Of a stretch of 64,000 nucleotides of DNA, positions 7,752-15,991 are shown piece after piece. The notes beneath the pieces are model-generated. The model had not been told where the DNA came from. It did no database searches and was given only the letters and a program-made list of their open reading frames with translations. The position numbers were made by a program, and so were the translations under genes. The stretch covers positions 1,736,001 through 1,800,000 of the forward strand of contig NZ_CP014945.1 in assembly GCF_001606025.1 (NCBI RefSeq), given 5' to 3'. How positions within the stretch are numbered: position 1 is the stretch's first letter; each line of letters starts with the position of its first letter. Origin of the DNA: Psychrobacter alimentarius. GTDB taxonomy: Bacteria > Pseudomonadota > Gammaproteobacteria > Pseudomonadales > Moraxellaceae.

Positions 7752-8723
7752 ATGTCAAACAAATCACATAATAATAATGTAGAGAATAAGTCAGAAGATA
7801 CGCCTACAAACAATGCAGTAACCTCTGTAGAGGTTTTAAAAGGAGACGACGTTATCTCAGAAGACCACCATTCTGATCAAGACGATAAATCTAGTAAAGA
7901 TAATTTATTTGATAAAGATTATACGTCTAACAAAGACAGCAAGTCTGATAAGGATGACAAATCTAGGGAAGACGATAAGTCTAGCAAAGACGATAAATCT
8001 AGCCAAGATGACAAGTCTAGTAAAGATGACAAGTCTAGTAAAGATGACAAGTCTAGTAAAGATGATAAATCTAACAAAGATGACACATCTAACAAAGATG
8101 ACACATCTAACAAAGATGACACATCTAACAAAGATGATAAATCTAGCGAAGATGACAAATCTAGCGAAGATGACAAATCTAGCGAAGATGACAAATCTAG
8201 CGAAGATGACAAATCTAGCCAAGATGACAAATCTAGCCAAGATGACAAATCTAGCCAAGATGACAAATCTAGTGAAGATGATAAGAATACAACGATAGCT
8301 AATATTTATCAGTGGGCTACCAAGCTTAAAGATGACTTTATGTCGGACAAAAGTAAGTCAGATGATAAAAAGTCAAGTGACAAAAAATCAGACGATGACA
8401 CATCAGAAGACAATAAATCAGACAGTGATAAATCAGATAAAGACGACAAGTACAGTGCAACTGTCGCAAATATCTACCAATGGGCGTCAAAACTTAAAGA
8501 TGATCTTAAGTCTGAAGCTTCTGGTATGACATATGGTGTTTCTGAAAAAGCAGTTGCTATGCTACTGAACAAACTTGTAGACGGCGTAGATGCTGAATTA
8601 GAAGCGTTCGATAAGAAAGCTGAAGACTCTGAGCAGTCAGATGCCAATAGCAAAGAAGAACGTCAGAAGATCGTTGAGAAAAAAGAAAAATACCAAGGTA
8701 TGATTGATCAATTAGAAAGCTAG
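7752..8723 (+). CDS. Asp/Lys/Ser-rich hexapeptide-repeat protein, function unknown
   Basis: A 323-residue, extremely hydrophilic protein without a signal peptide or membrane segment. Residues 68-175 are 18 tandem hexapeptides of the form DDKSSx (x = K, Q or E, with DDTSNK variants). Two copies of a different module follow at about 178-200 and 235-258, each centred on ANIYQWA(T/S)KLKDD and separated by another Asp/Lys/Ser stretch. The last 70 residues look helical and charged (AVAMLLNKLVDGVDAELEAF, then KKEKYQGMIDQLES). I do not recognise a family. The composition suggests an intrinsically disordered protein, possibly a stress or osmoprotectant or a nucleoid- or polymer-binding protein, but this is speculation. 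It stands alone between its own upstream region and a strong terminator. Confidence 0.75.
   Translation: MSNKSHNNNVENKSEDTPTNNAVTSVEVLKGDDVISEDHHSDQDDKSSKDNLFDKDYTSNKDSKSDKDDKSREDDKSSKDDKSSQDDKSSKDDKSSKDDKSSKDDKSNKDDTSNKDDTSNKDDTSNKDDKSSEDDKSSEDDKSSEDDKSSEDDKSSQDDKSSQDDKSSQDDKSSEDDKNTTIANIYQWATKLKDDFMSDKSKSDDKKSSDKKSDDDTSEDNKSDSDKSDKDDKYSATVANIYQWASKLKDDLKSEASGMTYGVSEKAVAMLLNKLVDGVDAELEAFDKKAEDSEQSDANSKEERQKIVEKKEKYQGMIDQLES
7953..8276 (+). repeat. 18-bp tandem repeat array (18 units) in coding sequence
   Basis: Eighteen in-frame 18-bp units. Neighbouring units are often identical in DNA: three GATGACAAGTCTAGTAAA, three GATGACACATCTAACAAA, four GATGACAAATCTAGCGAA and three GATGACAAATCTAGCCAA. 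This block pattern indicates recent expansion by slippage or unequal crossing-over, so unit number probably varies between strains. The unit has no stop in any frame, which creates long spurious antisense reading frames. Confidence 0.95.
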
Positions 8724-8760
8724 TTAGAAACCTACCTTAAGCACATTTTAAGTGTATAAA

Positions 8761-8806
8761 TCCAGTGTTAAGCGTTTAACTCAGAACGCTAACACTGGAT
8801 TTTTTA
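8761..8806 (+). terminator. Intrinsic terminator of the repeat-protein gene
   Basis: A 15-bp stem (TCCAGTGTTAAGCGTT paired with AACGCTAACACTGGA, one bulged A) is followed by TTTTTT. Confidence 0.9.
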
Positions 8807-9088
8807 TTGTCTTTCTTAAGTATATCGGTATCACAGTGGTAAACCCTGTTGGCATTAAAAGTACAATTAATGATGCAACATATTTTTAACCCACTGATAC
8901 AACAGGTACAGGCTATTTCAATATGCTTCGATATTACCTTCTATCTCCTATCTTCCATCTTCTATCCAAAAGCGATTGACTCTATATATAAATTCATAAT
9001 ATAACATATATTATATTCATTACTCAGAATATAAAGAGGTACTCTTTTCTCTATGAACGCTCATAAGAAGAACTACGGAGGGACCGCC
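8807..9088. other. Intergenic region upstream of a small membrane protein gene
   Basis: About 280 A+T-rich bases with pyrimidine-rich tracts (CTTCTATCTCCTATCTTCC) and ATATA-rich sequence from 8983 to 9030. No gene or structured RNA is recognised. It presumably carries the promoter of the following gene. Confidence 0.4.
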
Positions 9089-9418
9089 ATGATGTATTTA
9101 AGCTACACTCTCAAATGCTGGGCATTAGGTGTCACTTTTTTCTTAGTTTTTTACTTCATGGTGGTTATGAGTGACCCAAGCTTTAGCAAATATCTTTATA
9201 TGCTGGCGCTTAGCACTTTACTATTTCCTATTGCTAAGCGCGCTATCGATGTGATTACAGATTTTTTTACATCAAAGAATGTATTATTCGACGGCTTATT
9301 ACTTTCGATGTTGATTAATATTATTATTTGGGTATTTACACCATTTATTGTGGCATTAACTGTGATTGCCTTTATATGCTATAGCGTGGGTGTAATTACA
9401 GAGCATATCAGGCATTAA
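9089..9418 (+). CDS. Small multi-pass membrane protein, unknown
   Basis: A 109-residue protein from this start with three or four hydrophobic helices (about 6-26, 32-50, 68-86 and 87-105) and few charged residues apart from a central AKRAIDVITDFFTSKN loop. No family is recognised. I chose the ATG at MMYLSY because GGAGGG lies six bases upstream; an earlier in-frame ATG at 9053 (adding MNAHKKNYGGTA) has only AAGAGG 13 bases away. The gene stands alone between the repeat-protein gene and convergent hrpA. It looks like a real but uncharacterised inner-membrane protein. Confidence 0.65.
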   Translation: MMYLSYTLKCWALGVTFFLVFYFMVVMSDPSFSKYLYMLALSTLLFPIAKRAIDVITDFFTSKNVLFDGLLLSMLINIIIWVFTPFIVALTVIAFICYSVGVITEHIRH

Positions 9419-9433
9419 TATTTTCAAATAAAA

Positions 9434-9463
9434 AGGCGGGACTAACAATTGCTAATCCCGCCT
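9434..9463 (-). terminator. Intrinsic terminator downstream of hrpA
   Basis: The stem AGGCGGGA/TCCCGCCT, extended by a near-palindromic loop, is followed on the minus strand by TTTTTATTT, just past the hrpA stop. Confidence 0.8.
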
Positions 9464-9487
9464 AAACATTGGAAATACTTTCTGCTT

Positions 9488-12400
9488 TTAACCCACCTTA
9501 TCCCACATTTTGCTCAGGCGCTTCGGCGATACTGCCACACGGGTTTTCATCGGCTGAGCAAATAGCTGGATACGATACTCCTCCACCATCCAGCGATATT
9601 CGCTAATAGCTTCCTTATCCGCACGTCCTGCCAAGCGCTCCATGTGTAGATCTAATGCATAAACCCCATCCAGATCAGCATCCAGATTGTGCTCGAGTCG
9701 CTCAAGTCGAATCTCTAGGGCTTCAAGATAGCGTGGGTACTGCTGCCAATGACTATAATCCATCCGGTAAACAAAATCAGCCAAGTGCAGATCTTCTAAC
9801 TGATCTTCAATATCTTCGATAGACTCTCCAAATATCTCACGATCTAGCATCAACAACCCCTGACGAATGCGCTGCCAACGAGTATAGACATTTTTGAGGG
9901 TTTTTATCACGCTTTGACCCGTCAATAAAAAATTACTTGTCACCACATCTAGCGTTTTTTGATACTCTTCTGATGTAAACGGCAGCTCCTCACTCAGACC
10001 GACAGCGATGCTATCGGCACTTTCAGGTATATCTGTACTATGATCAAACAACACATAGTGCTCTTCGAGCGCGGCGTCTAGTGCAGCATCAACAATAATG
10101 GTTTTGAGATTCTCCATGTCGCCAAGCGGGGCAAAAGCCAGTTTAAATATTTTATCTATTTGACTGGTTAGCTGTTTTTTCTTTGCGCCAAGCTTACCTT
10201 TTATTAACGTCAAAACACCGATGCGGTGCGCCTGCAATGCTGCATTGACGTCTGTATATTGATGAATCGATACAGCTTCTCCTGCCTCATCAGCAACCAA
10301 TGCCGAAAACTGCTTCATCACCACGCCTGCACTGTGATGATTCTTACTAAAGGCAAAGTGCGCCGGAAACTCTGTATGGACGCCCTGCTGCTCGGTTACT
10401 GCTTGGCTGGTCTCAGATGCATGACGAATCTGTAGCGTTTGCAGATCGCGACCCTTTTCGATGATACGGTTTTTATCATCGACCACACTGATTTGTGGCT
10501 GCAAATAACGATCAATCGACGACGGATTGAAGCTCTCTGGCGTCACTGACATGATGCCGCGACGGTTTAGCGCTTGGCACAATTGCTTTAACAGCCCTTG
10601 ACCACCCGTAGGCTGCAATTCATCAAATAGACTGTCAGCCGTATCCGGAATGGGTACAATTTGACGGCGAATATCTTTTGGTAATGACTTCAATAACTGC
10701 AATACCAATTCAAAGCGCCAGCCAGGCACACCCCACAGTAGCTCAATAGCATCGAGCTGCGGCAACGCTGCAAGTGGCACACGAATGGTGACCCCATCGT
10801 CATCGCTCGCTGGATCAAAGACGTAGCGCAGTGGCAGTTTTAAATCACCCAATTTCCATACTTCTGGAAAGTCGCCCGTCGTTGGGGCTTGGCTATTTAG
10901 CACGTCGTCATCAGTGAAGAACAGATGCTTGCTATCGGTTTTTTCGACCTCTGCACGCCAGTCTTCAAAAGCTTTACGGCTGGCAATGTGAGCTGGGATT
11001 TTTTTATCATAAAATTGATAAAGCGACTCTTCATCAACCAACAAATCACGGCGGCGCAACTTATCTTCAATGCGCTCGATATCTGCGATTTTATCCATAT
11101 TGTGTTGCAAAAATGGGGCAGCGCGACCCAAGTTACCGGTCACCAGACCATCACGGATAAAAATTTCTCGCGACTCGCTCAGATTGACTTGCTCATAATT
11201 AGTCAACTGCTTGCTAATAATAATGAGACCAAACAAGCTGATCTGCGCATATGCTTTGACACGCCCTGTCTTTTTCGACCAATGCGGCTCAAAGTAGTGA
11301 TATTTTAACAAGTTGCCTGCCGCTGAGATAATCCACTCAGGCTCGATTTTAGCGACCGTACGCATAAAGACTTGGGAGGTTTCTACCATCTCAAATGCCA
11401 TAACCCAAGGTGGTACTTGTTTAAACACAGTACTGGCTGGGAAAATTTTGGCTTTTTGTTGACGCGCCGCTAGATACTCACCGCGATTTTCAGTTTTATG
11501 GGCGATAATGGACAATAAGCCCGTTAATAGCGCTCGGTGCAAGTTGGCGTATTTGACCGCTTTGAGTTCTTCATCCTCAATCGCAGTGGGATCACTGGTA
11601 ACAGCTTCAATTGATGTGCTTTTAGCATTGTTTTGATCCGCAGTTTTTGCGTCACTCACATCGGTCAGCTTAAGCTCAGTCACCATTTGCACCAGCTGAC
11701 GATGCGTCTGATGCCATTCGCGCACACGCGGGAAGCTAAGATAGTTTTTCTTCGCAAATTGCTTACGCTGATTACCAGACAGCTTATTGCCGTCCTCATC
11801 TTTTTCAAACAAAGCCTTCCATAGACTCAAATAGAACAAGAAATCAGAATCATCTTGACGGAAAACCGCATGCTTCTGATCAGCCTGCGTGCGTTTATTC
11901 GCAGGACGTTCGCGCGGATCTTGTACAGCGAGCGCGGCAACCACGATCAGCATCTCACGAATACAGTCAAAATCAGAACCAGCGACTAACATACGTGCTA
12001 GCCTTGGATCAATTGGCATACGTGCCATATGCTGACCGATACGAGTCAGATTGAGATGGTCCATGCCTTTTTTGGCTTTTGGCTTACTGGTTTGATTGGT
12101 AGCAGATTCACTTTTGGCAGTGATTGCACCCAATTCATCAAGTAGCTTATGACCATCAGTGACTAGACGACTATCAGGTGGTTCGATAAAAGCAAAATCA
12201 TCCACGCTACCCAGACGCAGGTTTGCCATCTGTAAAATAACAGATGCTAAGTTGGTTCGCAGAATCTCCGGCTCTGTAAACTCCGGACGACCACTAAAAT
12301 CTTCTTCACTATACAGTCGGATACAGACACCAGGTGCAACACGACCACAGCGACCTTTACGCTGATTGGCAGCGGCTTGCGAAATCGCTTCAATCGGCAG

Positions 12401-13774
12401 ACGCTGCACGCGCGAGCGATACGAGTAACGCGAAATTCGTGCGAAACCCAAATCAATCACATAACGAATACCGGGAACCGTCAATGCCGTTTCGGCAACG
12501 TTAGTGGCGATGACGATACGACGACCACGACCTGATGGTTGAAAAATACGCTGCTGCTCTTCATAAGTTTGCCGCGCAAATAGTGGCAGCACTTCAGTGT
12601 GTTTGGGCCCATGTCGTACAAGCACTTCTTGTAACTCACGAATCTCAGCTTCAGTGGCAGCAAAGATCAAAATATCAGCTTGATCGGCATGGCCTTTGTT
12701 TTGAGCATCACTAAAGCACTCATCGACCGCTGCTACTACAGCACGTGGCAGGTTGTCTTCAAAGTCATCATAGCTGTCATCGTCAGAGCTAGTAACAGGC
12801 TCATCTGTGAGCGGACGATAACGAACCTCTACTGGAAAACTACGTCCTTCGACATTAAAAATTGGTGCAGGGACTTGGCGCTTCAGCTTGGCATCGTAGT
12901 GACTAAAATATTCACTAAAACGTTTGGTATCGAGCGTTGCTGACGTGATAATGACTTTTAAATCAGGGCGCTTGGGCAGCATCTTTTTGAGATAACCCAT
13001 AATGAAGTCAATATTTAAACTGCGTTCATGTGCTTCATCAATAATAATAGTATCGTATTTACTTAAGAAGCGATCATGCCCTAATTCCGCAAGCAAAATA
13101 CCATCGGTCATCAACTTAATGACTGATTGGGCTGATCCTTGCTCATTAAACCGAATCTTAAAACTAACGGTATTACCTAACTGCTCACCCAACTCTTCAG
13201 CGATACGATTTGCCACACTGCGGGCTGCCAATCTTCGTGGCTGCGTGTGCCCTATCTGTCCTGTAATGCCGCGACCTGCCAGCATCGCAAGCTTAGGCAG
13301 CTGTGTTGTTTTACCAGAACCCGTCTCACCTGCCACAATAATGACTTGATTATCAATAATGGCTTGTACCAAATCTTCAGCCCGTTGACTAACGGGTAAA
13401 TCGAGGTTTAACTTGTTAGGTAAATCATCAGGAATACTGTCTATACGAGCCTGCACCATTTGCTGTGAGCGGCTTTTTATTTTGTCATATTGGGTACGTT
13501 TTTTAGAGAGAGCGTCGTCGGTTTTATCGTTATTCGTACTCTTGGACTTTTTACTGTTCACTGCCGCACGCGCCAACTCTCGCTCTAGACGGCTTAAATA
13601 ATAGCTGTCTTTGGCAAGTACTGGCAAATCAGTGCTATCAACGATTGGAGATGGTTTCTTACTATCTGGTACGATAGTTGAATCTTCATTGTTTGGCATT
13701 ACCAATTCTTTTTCTTCTTGATGATTATTTATAGTAGAGGCGTCTAAAGTTGTATTTTTTGGAGTATTGGGCAT
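9488..13774 (-). CDS. hrpA: ATP-dependent RNA helicase HrpA (DEAH box)
   Basis: A 1428-residue DEAH-box RNA helicase, slightly longer than the roughly 1300 of E. coli HrpA. Visible motifs in order are Walker A GETGSGKTTQ (149-158), TQPRRLAA, IIIDEAHERSLN (about 245), ITSATLDTKRF, VIATNVAETALTVPGIRYVID and the QRKGRCGRVAPG motif VI. The HA2 region (LPLFARQTYEEQQRIFQP lies earlier in the second RecA fold) and a DUF3418-type C-terminal domain follow. HrpA acts on mRNA and stalled ribosomes; in E. coli it helps resolve collided ribosomes. The first 100 residues are a charged, low-complexity extension, and a later in-frame Met at residue 26 is possible. The gene is monocistronic with its own terminator. 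Confidence 0.96.
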   Translation of the reverse strand: MPNTPKNTTLDASTINNHQEEKELVMPNNEDSTIVPDSKKPSPIVDSTDLPVLAKDSYYLSRLERELARAAVNSKKSKSTNNDKTDDALSKKRTQYDKIKSRSQQMVQARIDSIPDDLPNKLNLDLPVSQRAEDLVQAIIDNQVIIVAGETGSGKTTQLPKLAMLAGRGITGQIGHTQPRRLAARSVANRIAEELGEQLGNTVSFKIRFNEQGSAQSVIKLMTDGILLAELGHDRFLSKYDTIIIDEAHERSLNIDFIMGYLKKMLPKRPDLKVIITSATLDTKRFSEYFSHYDAKLKRQVPAPIFNVEGRSFPVEVRYRPLTDEPVTSSDDDSYDDFEDNLPRAVVAAVDECFSDAQNKGHADQADILIFAATEAEIRELQEVLVRHGPKHTEVLPLFARQTYEEQQRIFQPSGRGRRIVIATNVAETALTVPGIRYVIDLGFARISRYSYRSRVQRLPIEAISQAAANQRKGRCGRVAPGVCIRLYSEEDFSGRPEFTEPEILRTNLASVILQMANLRLGSVDDFAFIEPPDSRLVTDGHKLLDELGAITAKSESATNQTSKPKAKKGMDHLNLTRIGQHMARMPIDPRLARMLVAGSDFDCIREMLIVVAALAVQDPRERPANKRTQADQKHAVFRQDDSDFLFYLSLWKALFEKDEDGNKLSGNQRKQFAKKNYLSFPRVREWHQTHRQLVQMVTELKLTDVSDAKTADQNNAKSTSIEAVTSDPTAIEDEELKAVKYANLHRALLTGLLSIIAHKTENRGEYLAARQQKAKIFPASTVFKQVPPWVMAFEMVETSQVFMRTVAKIEPEWIISAAGNLLKYHYFEPHWSKKTGRVKAYAQISLFGLIIISKQLTNYEQVNLSESREIFIRDGLVTGNLGRAAPFLQHNMDKIADIERIEDKLRRRDLLVDEESLYQFYDKKIPAHIASRKAFEDWRAEVEKTDSKHLFFTDDDVLNSQAPTTGDFPEVWKLGDLKLPLRYVFDPASDDDGVTIRVPLAALPQLDAIELLWGVPGWRFELVLQLLKSLPKDIRRQIVPIPDTADSLFDELQPTGGQGLLKQLCQALNRRGIMSVTPESFNPSSIDRYLQPQISVVDDKNRIIEKGRDLQTLQIRHASETSQAVTEQQGVHTEFPAHFAFSKNHHSAGVVMKQFSALVADEAGEAVSIHQYTDVNAALQAHRIGVLTLIKGKLGAKKKQLTSQIDKIFKLAFAPLGDMENLKTIIVDAALDAALEEHYVLFDHSTDIPESADSIAVGLSEELPFTSEEYQKTLDVVTSNFLLTGQSVIKTLKNVYTRWQRIRQGLLMLDREIFGESIEDIEDQLEDLHLADFVYRMDYSHWQQYPRYLEALEIRLERLEHNLDADLDGVYALDLHMERLAGRADKEAISEYRWMVEEYRIQLFAQPMKTRVAVSPKRLSKMWDKVG

Positions 13775-13921
13775 ATTTACTTAGGCTATTTATTATGTAG
13801 AAGTGATTAGATTATGGGGGTATTCTAGGTGTGATTCAAGTTGAACATAGTGTTTGGTTAAAGCTAGAAATACCTTTGCAATATTAACCCAGGCTTCTTA
13901 TGTGTTTTTGCTGCCCTAACG

Positions 13922-14011
13922 TTATATAGACACTAAAACGATGAAAAGTACTATCCCAATACAAATACCGACAATAACCCACTTAATAAATTCTTTGATC
14001 AAGTTTTTCAA
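13922..14011 (-). CDS. Possible 29-residue single-helix membrane peptide
   Basis: A TTG-started frame encodes (M)KNLIKEFIKWV followed by an unbroken hydrophobic helix VIVGICIGIVLFIVLVSI and a stop. Basic residues precede the helix, as expected for a small inner-membrane protein. AAGG lies nine bases before the TTG. It sits alone in the 291-bp gap between hrpA and the next minus-strand gene. The length is too short for statistics, so the amphipathic-plus-hydrophobic pattern is the only evidence. It could be a chance frame in A+T-rich DNA. Confidence 0.35.
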   Translation of the reverse strand: MKNLIKEFIKWVIVGICIGIVLFIVLVSI

Positions 14012-14065
14012 ACCTATGAGCCTTATCTTTATGAGTGAGTGACTTATTGAGTATGGATACTAAAA

Positions 14066-14383
14066 TTAATCACTAACAGTATAAATTGTCTGCTGATTAG
14101 TAGCAGCGCCCATAAAAAAGGTATGTATTTGCTGTAAGGGCAACCTAGGAAAAGGCAGGTGTAGGGAAAGTATTAATTTTTCTAGCGCCTCCATCTCATT
14201 CGCTAAAGCTTTAGCAGTTTCAGGTTGAATCTGCGGATTGTCATAAAGAGTGTCAATTAACCACGTCAATTGTGGAAAGTTAGCATTATCATGGATCTGG
14301 TACAACGTGGGCAGCATATCATCAGAGATTTCGCAGCGCGTTTTGCGGATCATACCGCTTTTGTAGTACATATCTAGAGACAT
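14066..14383 (-). CDS. Unknown 105-residue protein coupled to the DUF1543 gene
   Basis: A 105-residue soluble protein, rich in Leu, Thr and Gln and predicted mostly helical (SDDMLPTLYQIHD, ETAKALANEMEALEKLILSL). I do not recognise a family. Its ATG starts one base after the stop of the DUF1543 gene, so the two are almost certainly cotranscribed and translationally coupled, which suggests a shared role. No signal peptide or metal-binding pattern is visible. Confidence 0.65.
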   Translation of the reverse strand: MSLDMYYKSGMIRKTRCEISDDMLPTLYQIHDNANFPQLTWLIDTLYDNPQIQPETAKALANEMEALEKLILSLHLPFPRLPLQQIHTFFMGAATNQQTIYTVSD

Positions 14384-14384
14384 A

Positions 14385-14978
14385 TTATGATAGTTTCCTT
14401 AAATTCTTAATACTTAAATAACCGACATATTCTTTATCTTCTTTCATTTCAATATCACTCATACCCATCTCAACGATAGGCTCAATCAAAAGCTGAATGT
14501 TTGAAACAAGATCACCAACGTTATATATATCGTCTATATCTACCTCAAATTTATCATCAATATGCGAAGCAGCATCAAAGAATGAGTTTTTATCTTTAAA
14601 GGTAAACGTTTTATAAAACTCACTCTGTTTCGCTTGTTTAATTGCGTCCGCTTGACTGGAAGCTACAACAAGTAGTTTATAATGAAACTCTTCAAAACTC
14701 CCCTGCTGATAGCCGCCCAAGTTTATAAAAAATAGCTTTAAATCAGAGTTGTTTTCTACTTGCTCGTTTGTCTCAATCAATTTAATTGTATAGTTATCAA
14801 CTTTAGTAATGGCACGATACGAGTCAATATGCCATTTATTTTTTACTTCCGGCCAATGATTGTTAATATCGGTTATCAACTCAGGTAGCTGACCTGCCAC
14901 ACCAAAAAACATATCATGCTGTTCAATCAAGCGGCCTTTGGGACGACCGCCTAGTTGAACCATATATAGAGTCAGCAT
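14385..14978 (-). CDS. DUF1543 domain protein
   Basis: A 197-residue soluble protein with an opening typical of DUF1543 (LYMVQLGGRPKGRLIEQHD, then FFGVAGQL). The second half repeats the pattern at about residue 86: LFFINLGGYQQGSFEEFHY then LLVVASSQADAIKQAK. It therefore contains two copies of one fold, the usual architecture of this family. The function of DUF1543 is unknown. It is the first gene of a two-gene unit; the downstream unknown gene follows after one base. Confidence 0.75.
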   Translation of the reverse strand: MLTLYMVQLGGRPKGRLIEQHDMFFGVAGQLPELITDINNHWPEVKNKWHIDSYRAITKVDNYTIKLIETNEQVENNSDLKLFFINLGGYQQGSFEEFHYKLLVVASSQADAIKQAKQSEFYKTFTFKDKNSFFDAASHIDDKFEVDIDDIYNVGDLVSNIQLLIEPIVEMGMSDIEMKEDKEYVGYLSIKNLRKLS

Positions 14979-15065
14979 GTTGTGTAGTCCTTGTTAAATA
15001 ATGATTTTTAAATAATCGTTTATGAATAGTTTTATGGTTTGACACCAACCGATATACCAATCTAA

Positions 15066-15866
15066 TTATATTGATAATACTCGCCCTGTCTTTAAGGCAA
15101 AAGCCCAGTCTTTACGACCATTTTTTAGAGCCAATCTTGCTGCTGCTTCGTGGTCATAAGTTACCTTTATATGCTCGGTCTGCCAATGTTTTCTCTGCTC
15201 GGTCTCAACACATTTGATCAGTACATAATTCGCGTGAGGTGAATAAGTTTGCATCTTATGAACGATTGGTAAATCATCTTCATAGGCTGGATAACCTACA
15301 CTACCTGTATTAATAACAAGCTGCCCTGATGACAATGTGACAGTACGTGGGATATGGGTATGACCACAGACAATAATTTTGCTTTCAATGTCACTTAGCA
15401 ATGACAAAATAATTGCATCATCACGTACCATTGGCGCCCCTGTGGTGATATCTTCAAGTAAATATATCATGTCGTTGGTTGGTGACCCATGGCACAAATA
15501 GATATCCTCACTTAAATGACAATCAAATGGTAACGAGCGCATCCACTCTATCGCATTTTTCGGCAAATCTTTGACAATAAAATCCAGTGTCAAATTGTCA
15601 GCAATGTCTGCTTCAGTCGCCTCATAAATTTGTCTGTCTTGATTGCCACGAATGGTAACGATCTTATTTTGATGCGTCATTAGTAAATCATATGTCGCCT
15701 TAGGAGCAATAGGCCCGTATAAGATATCACCAAGATTGACGATTTGATCGACATTGCGATGTTGAATATCAGCAAGTACTGCTTCAAGCGCAAATACATT
15801 GCTATGAATGTCTGAGATGGCAGCAATTGTGCTCAAATTCTTATTAAAATAAGTCACTTTTTCCAA
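15066..15866 (-). CDS. Calcineurin-like metallophosphoesterase (YfcE-type)
   Basis: A 266-residue enzyme with all five metallophosphoesterase motifs: DIHSN near residue 19, GDILYGP at about 43, RGNQDR (the GNHD motif with Gln in place of His) at about 75, CHGSP, and GHTHIPR near 170. The family hydrolyses phosphodiesters or phosphoproteins with two metal ions; the nearest well-known groups are YfcE and diadenosine-tetraphosphatase-like phosphatases. The changed Gln is seen in several subfamilies and does not by itself imply inactivity. The substrate is unknown. It is a single gene downstream of, and separated by a terminator from, the SLC13 gene. Confidence 0.88.
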   Translation of the reverse strand: MEKVTYFNKNLSTIAAISDIHSNVFALEAVLADIQHRNVDQIVNLGDILYGPIAPKATYDLLMTHQNKIVTIRGNQDRQIYEATEADIADNLTLDFIVKDLPKNAIEWMRSLPFDCHLSEDIYLCHGSPTNDMIYLLEDITTGAPMVRDDAIILSLLSDIESKIIVCGHTHIPRTVTLSSGQLVINTGSVGYPAYEDDLPIVHKMQTYSPHANYVLIKCVETEQRKHWQTEHIKVTYDHEAAARLALKNGRKDWAFALKTGRVLSI

Positions 15867-15915
15867 CTTTTTTCCAAAGCATTATTTTACACGGCCTTTA
15901 AGAATAAAAGTGAAT

Positions 15916-15956
15916 AAAAAACCCAATGTTCCATGAGCATGGAGACATTGGGTTTC
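15916..15956 (-). terminator. Intrinsic terminator of the SLC13 transporter gene
   Basis: The stem AAACCCAATGT/ACATTGGGTTT with an inner TCCATG/CATGGA stem is followed on the minus strand by TTTTTTATTC. Confidence 0.88.
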
Positions 15957-15991
15957 TATTCATTACTATTGCAGCGTTGAAAATCGCTAGG

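Noticed and set aside
7953..8276. CRISPR-like array of regular short repeats
   Set aside because: Repeats are contiguous with no unique spacers, are in frame and code for DDKSSx units; no cas genes are nearby.
7905..8298. Three long open frames overlapping the hexapeptide-repeat gene on both strands
   Set aside because: An 18-bp unit with no stop in any frame keeps all frames open; the alternative products are simple repeats such as LARFVIF or TKMTHL, without start signals.
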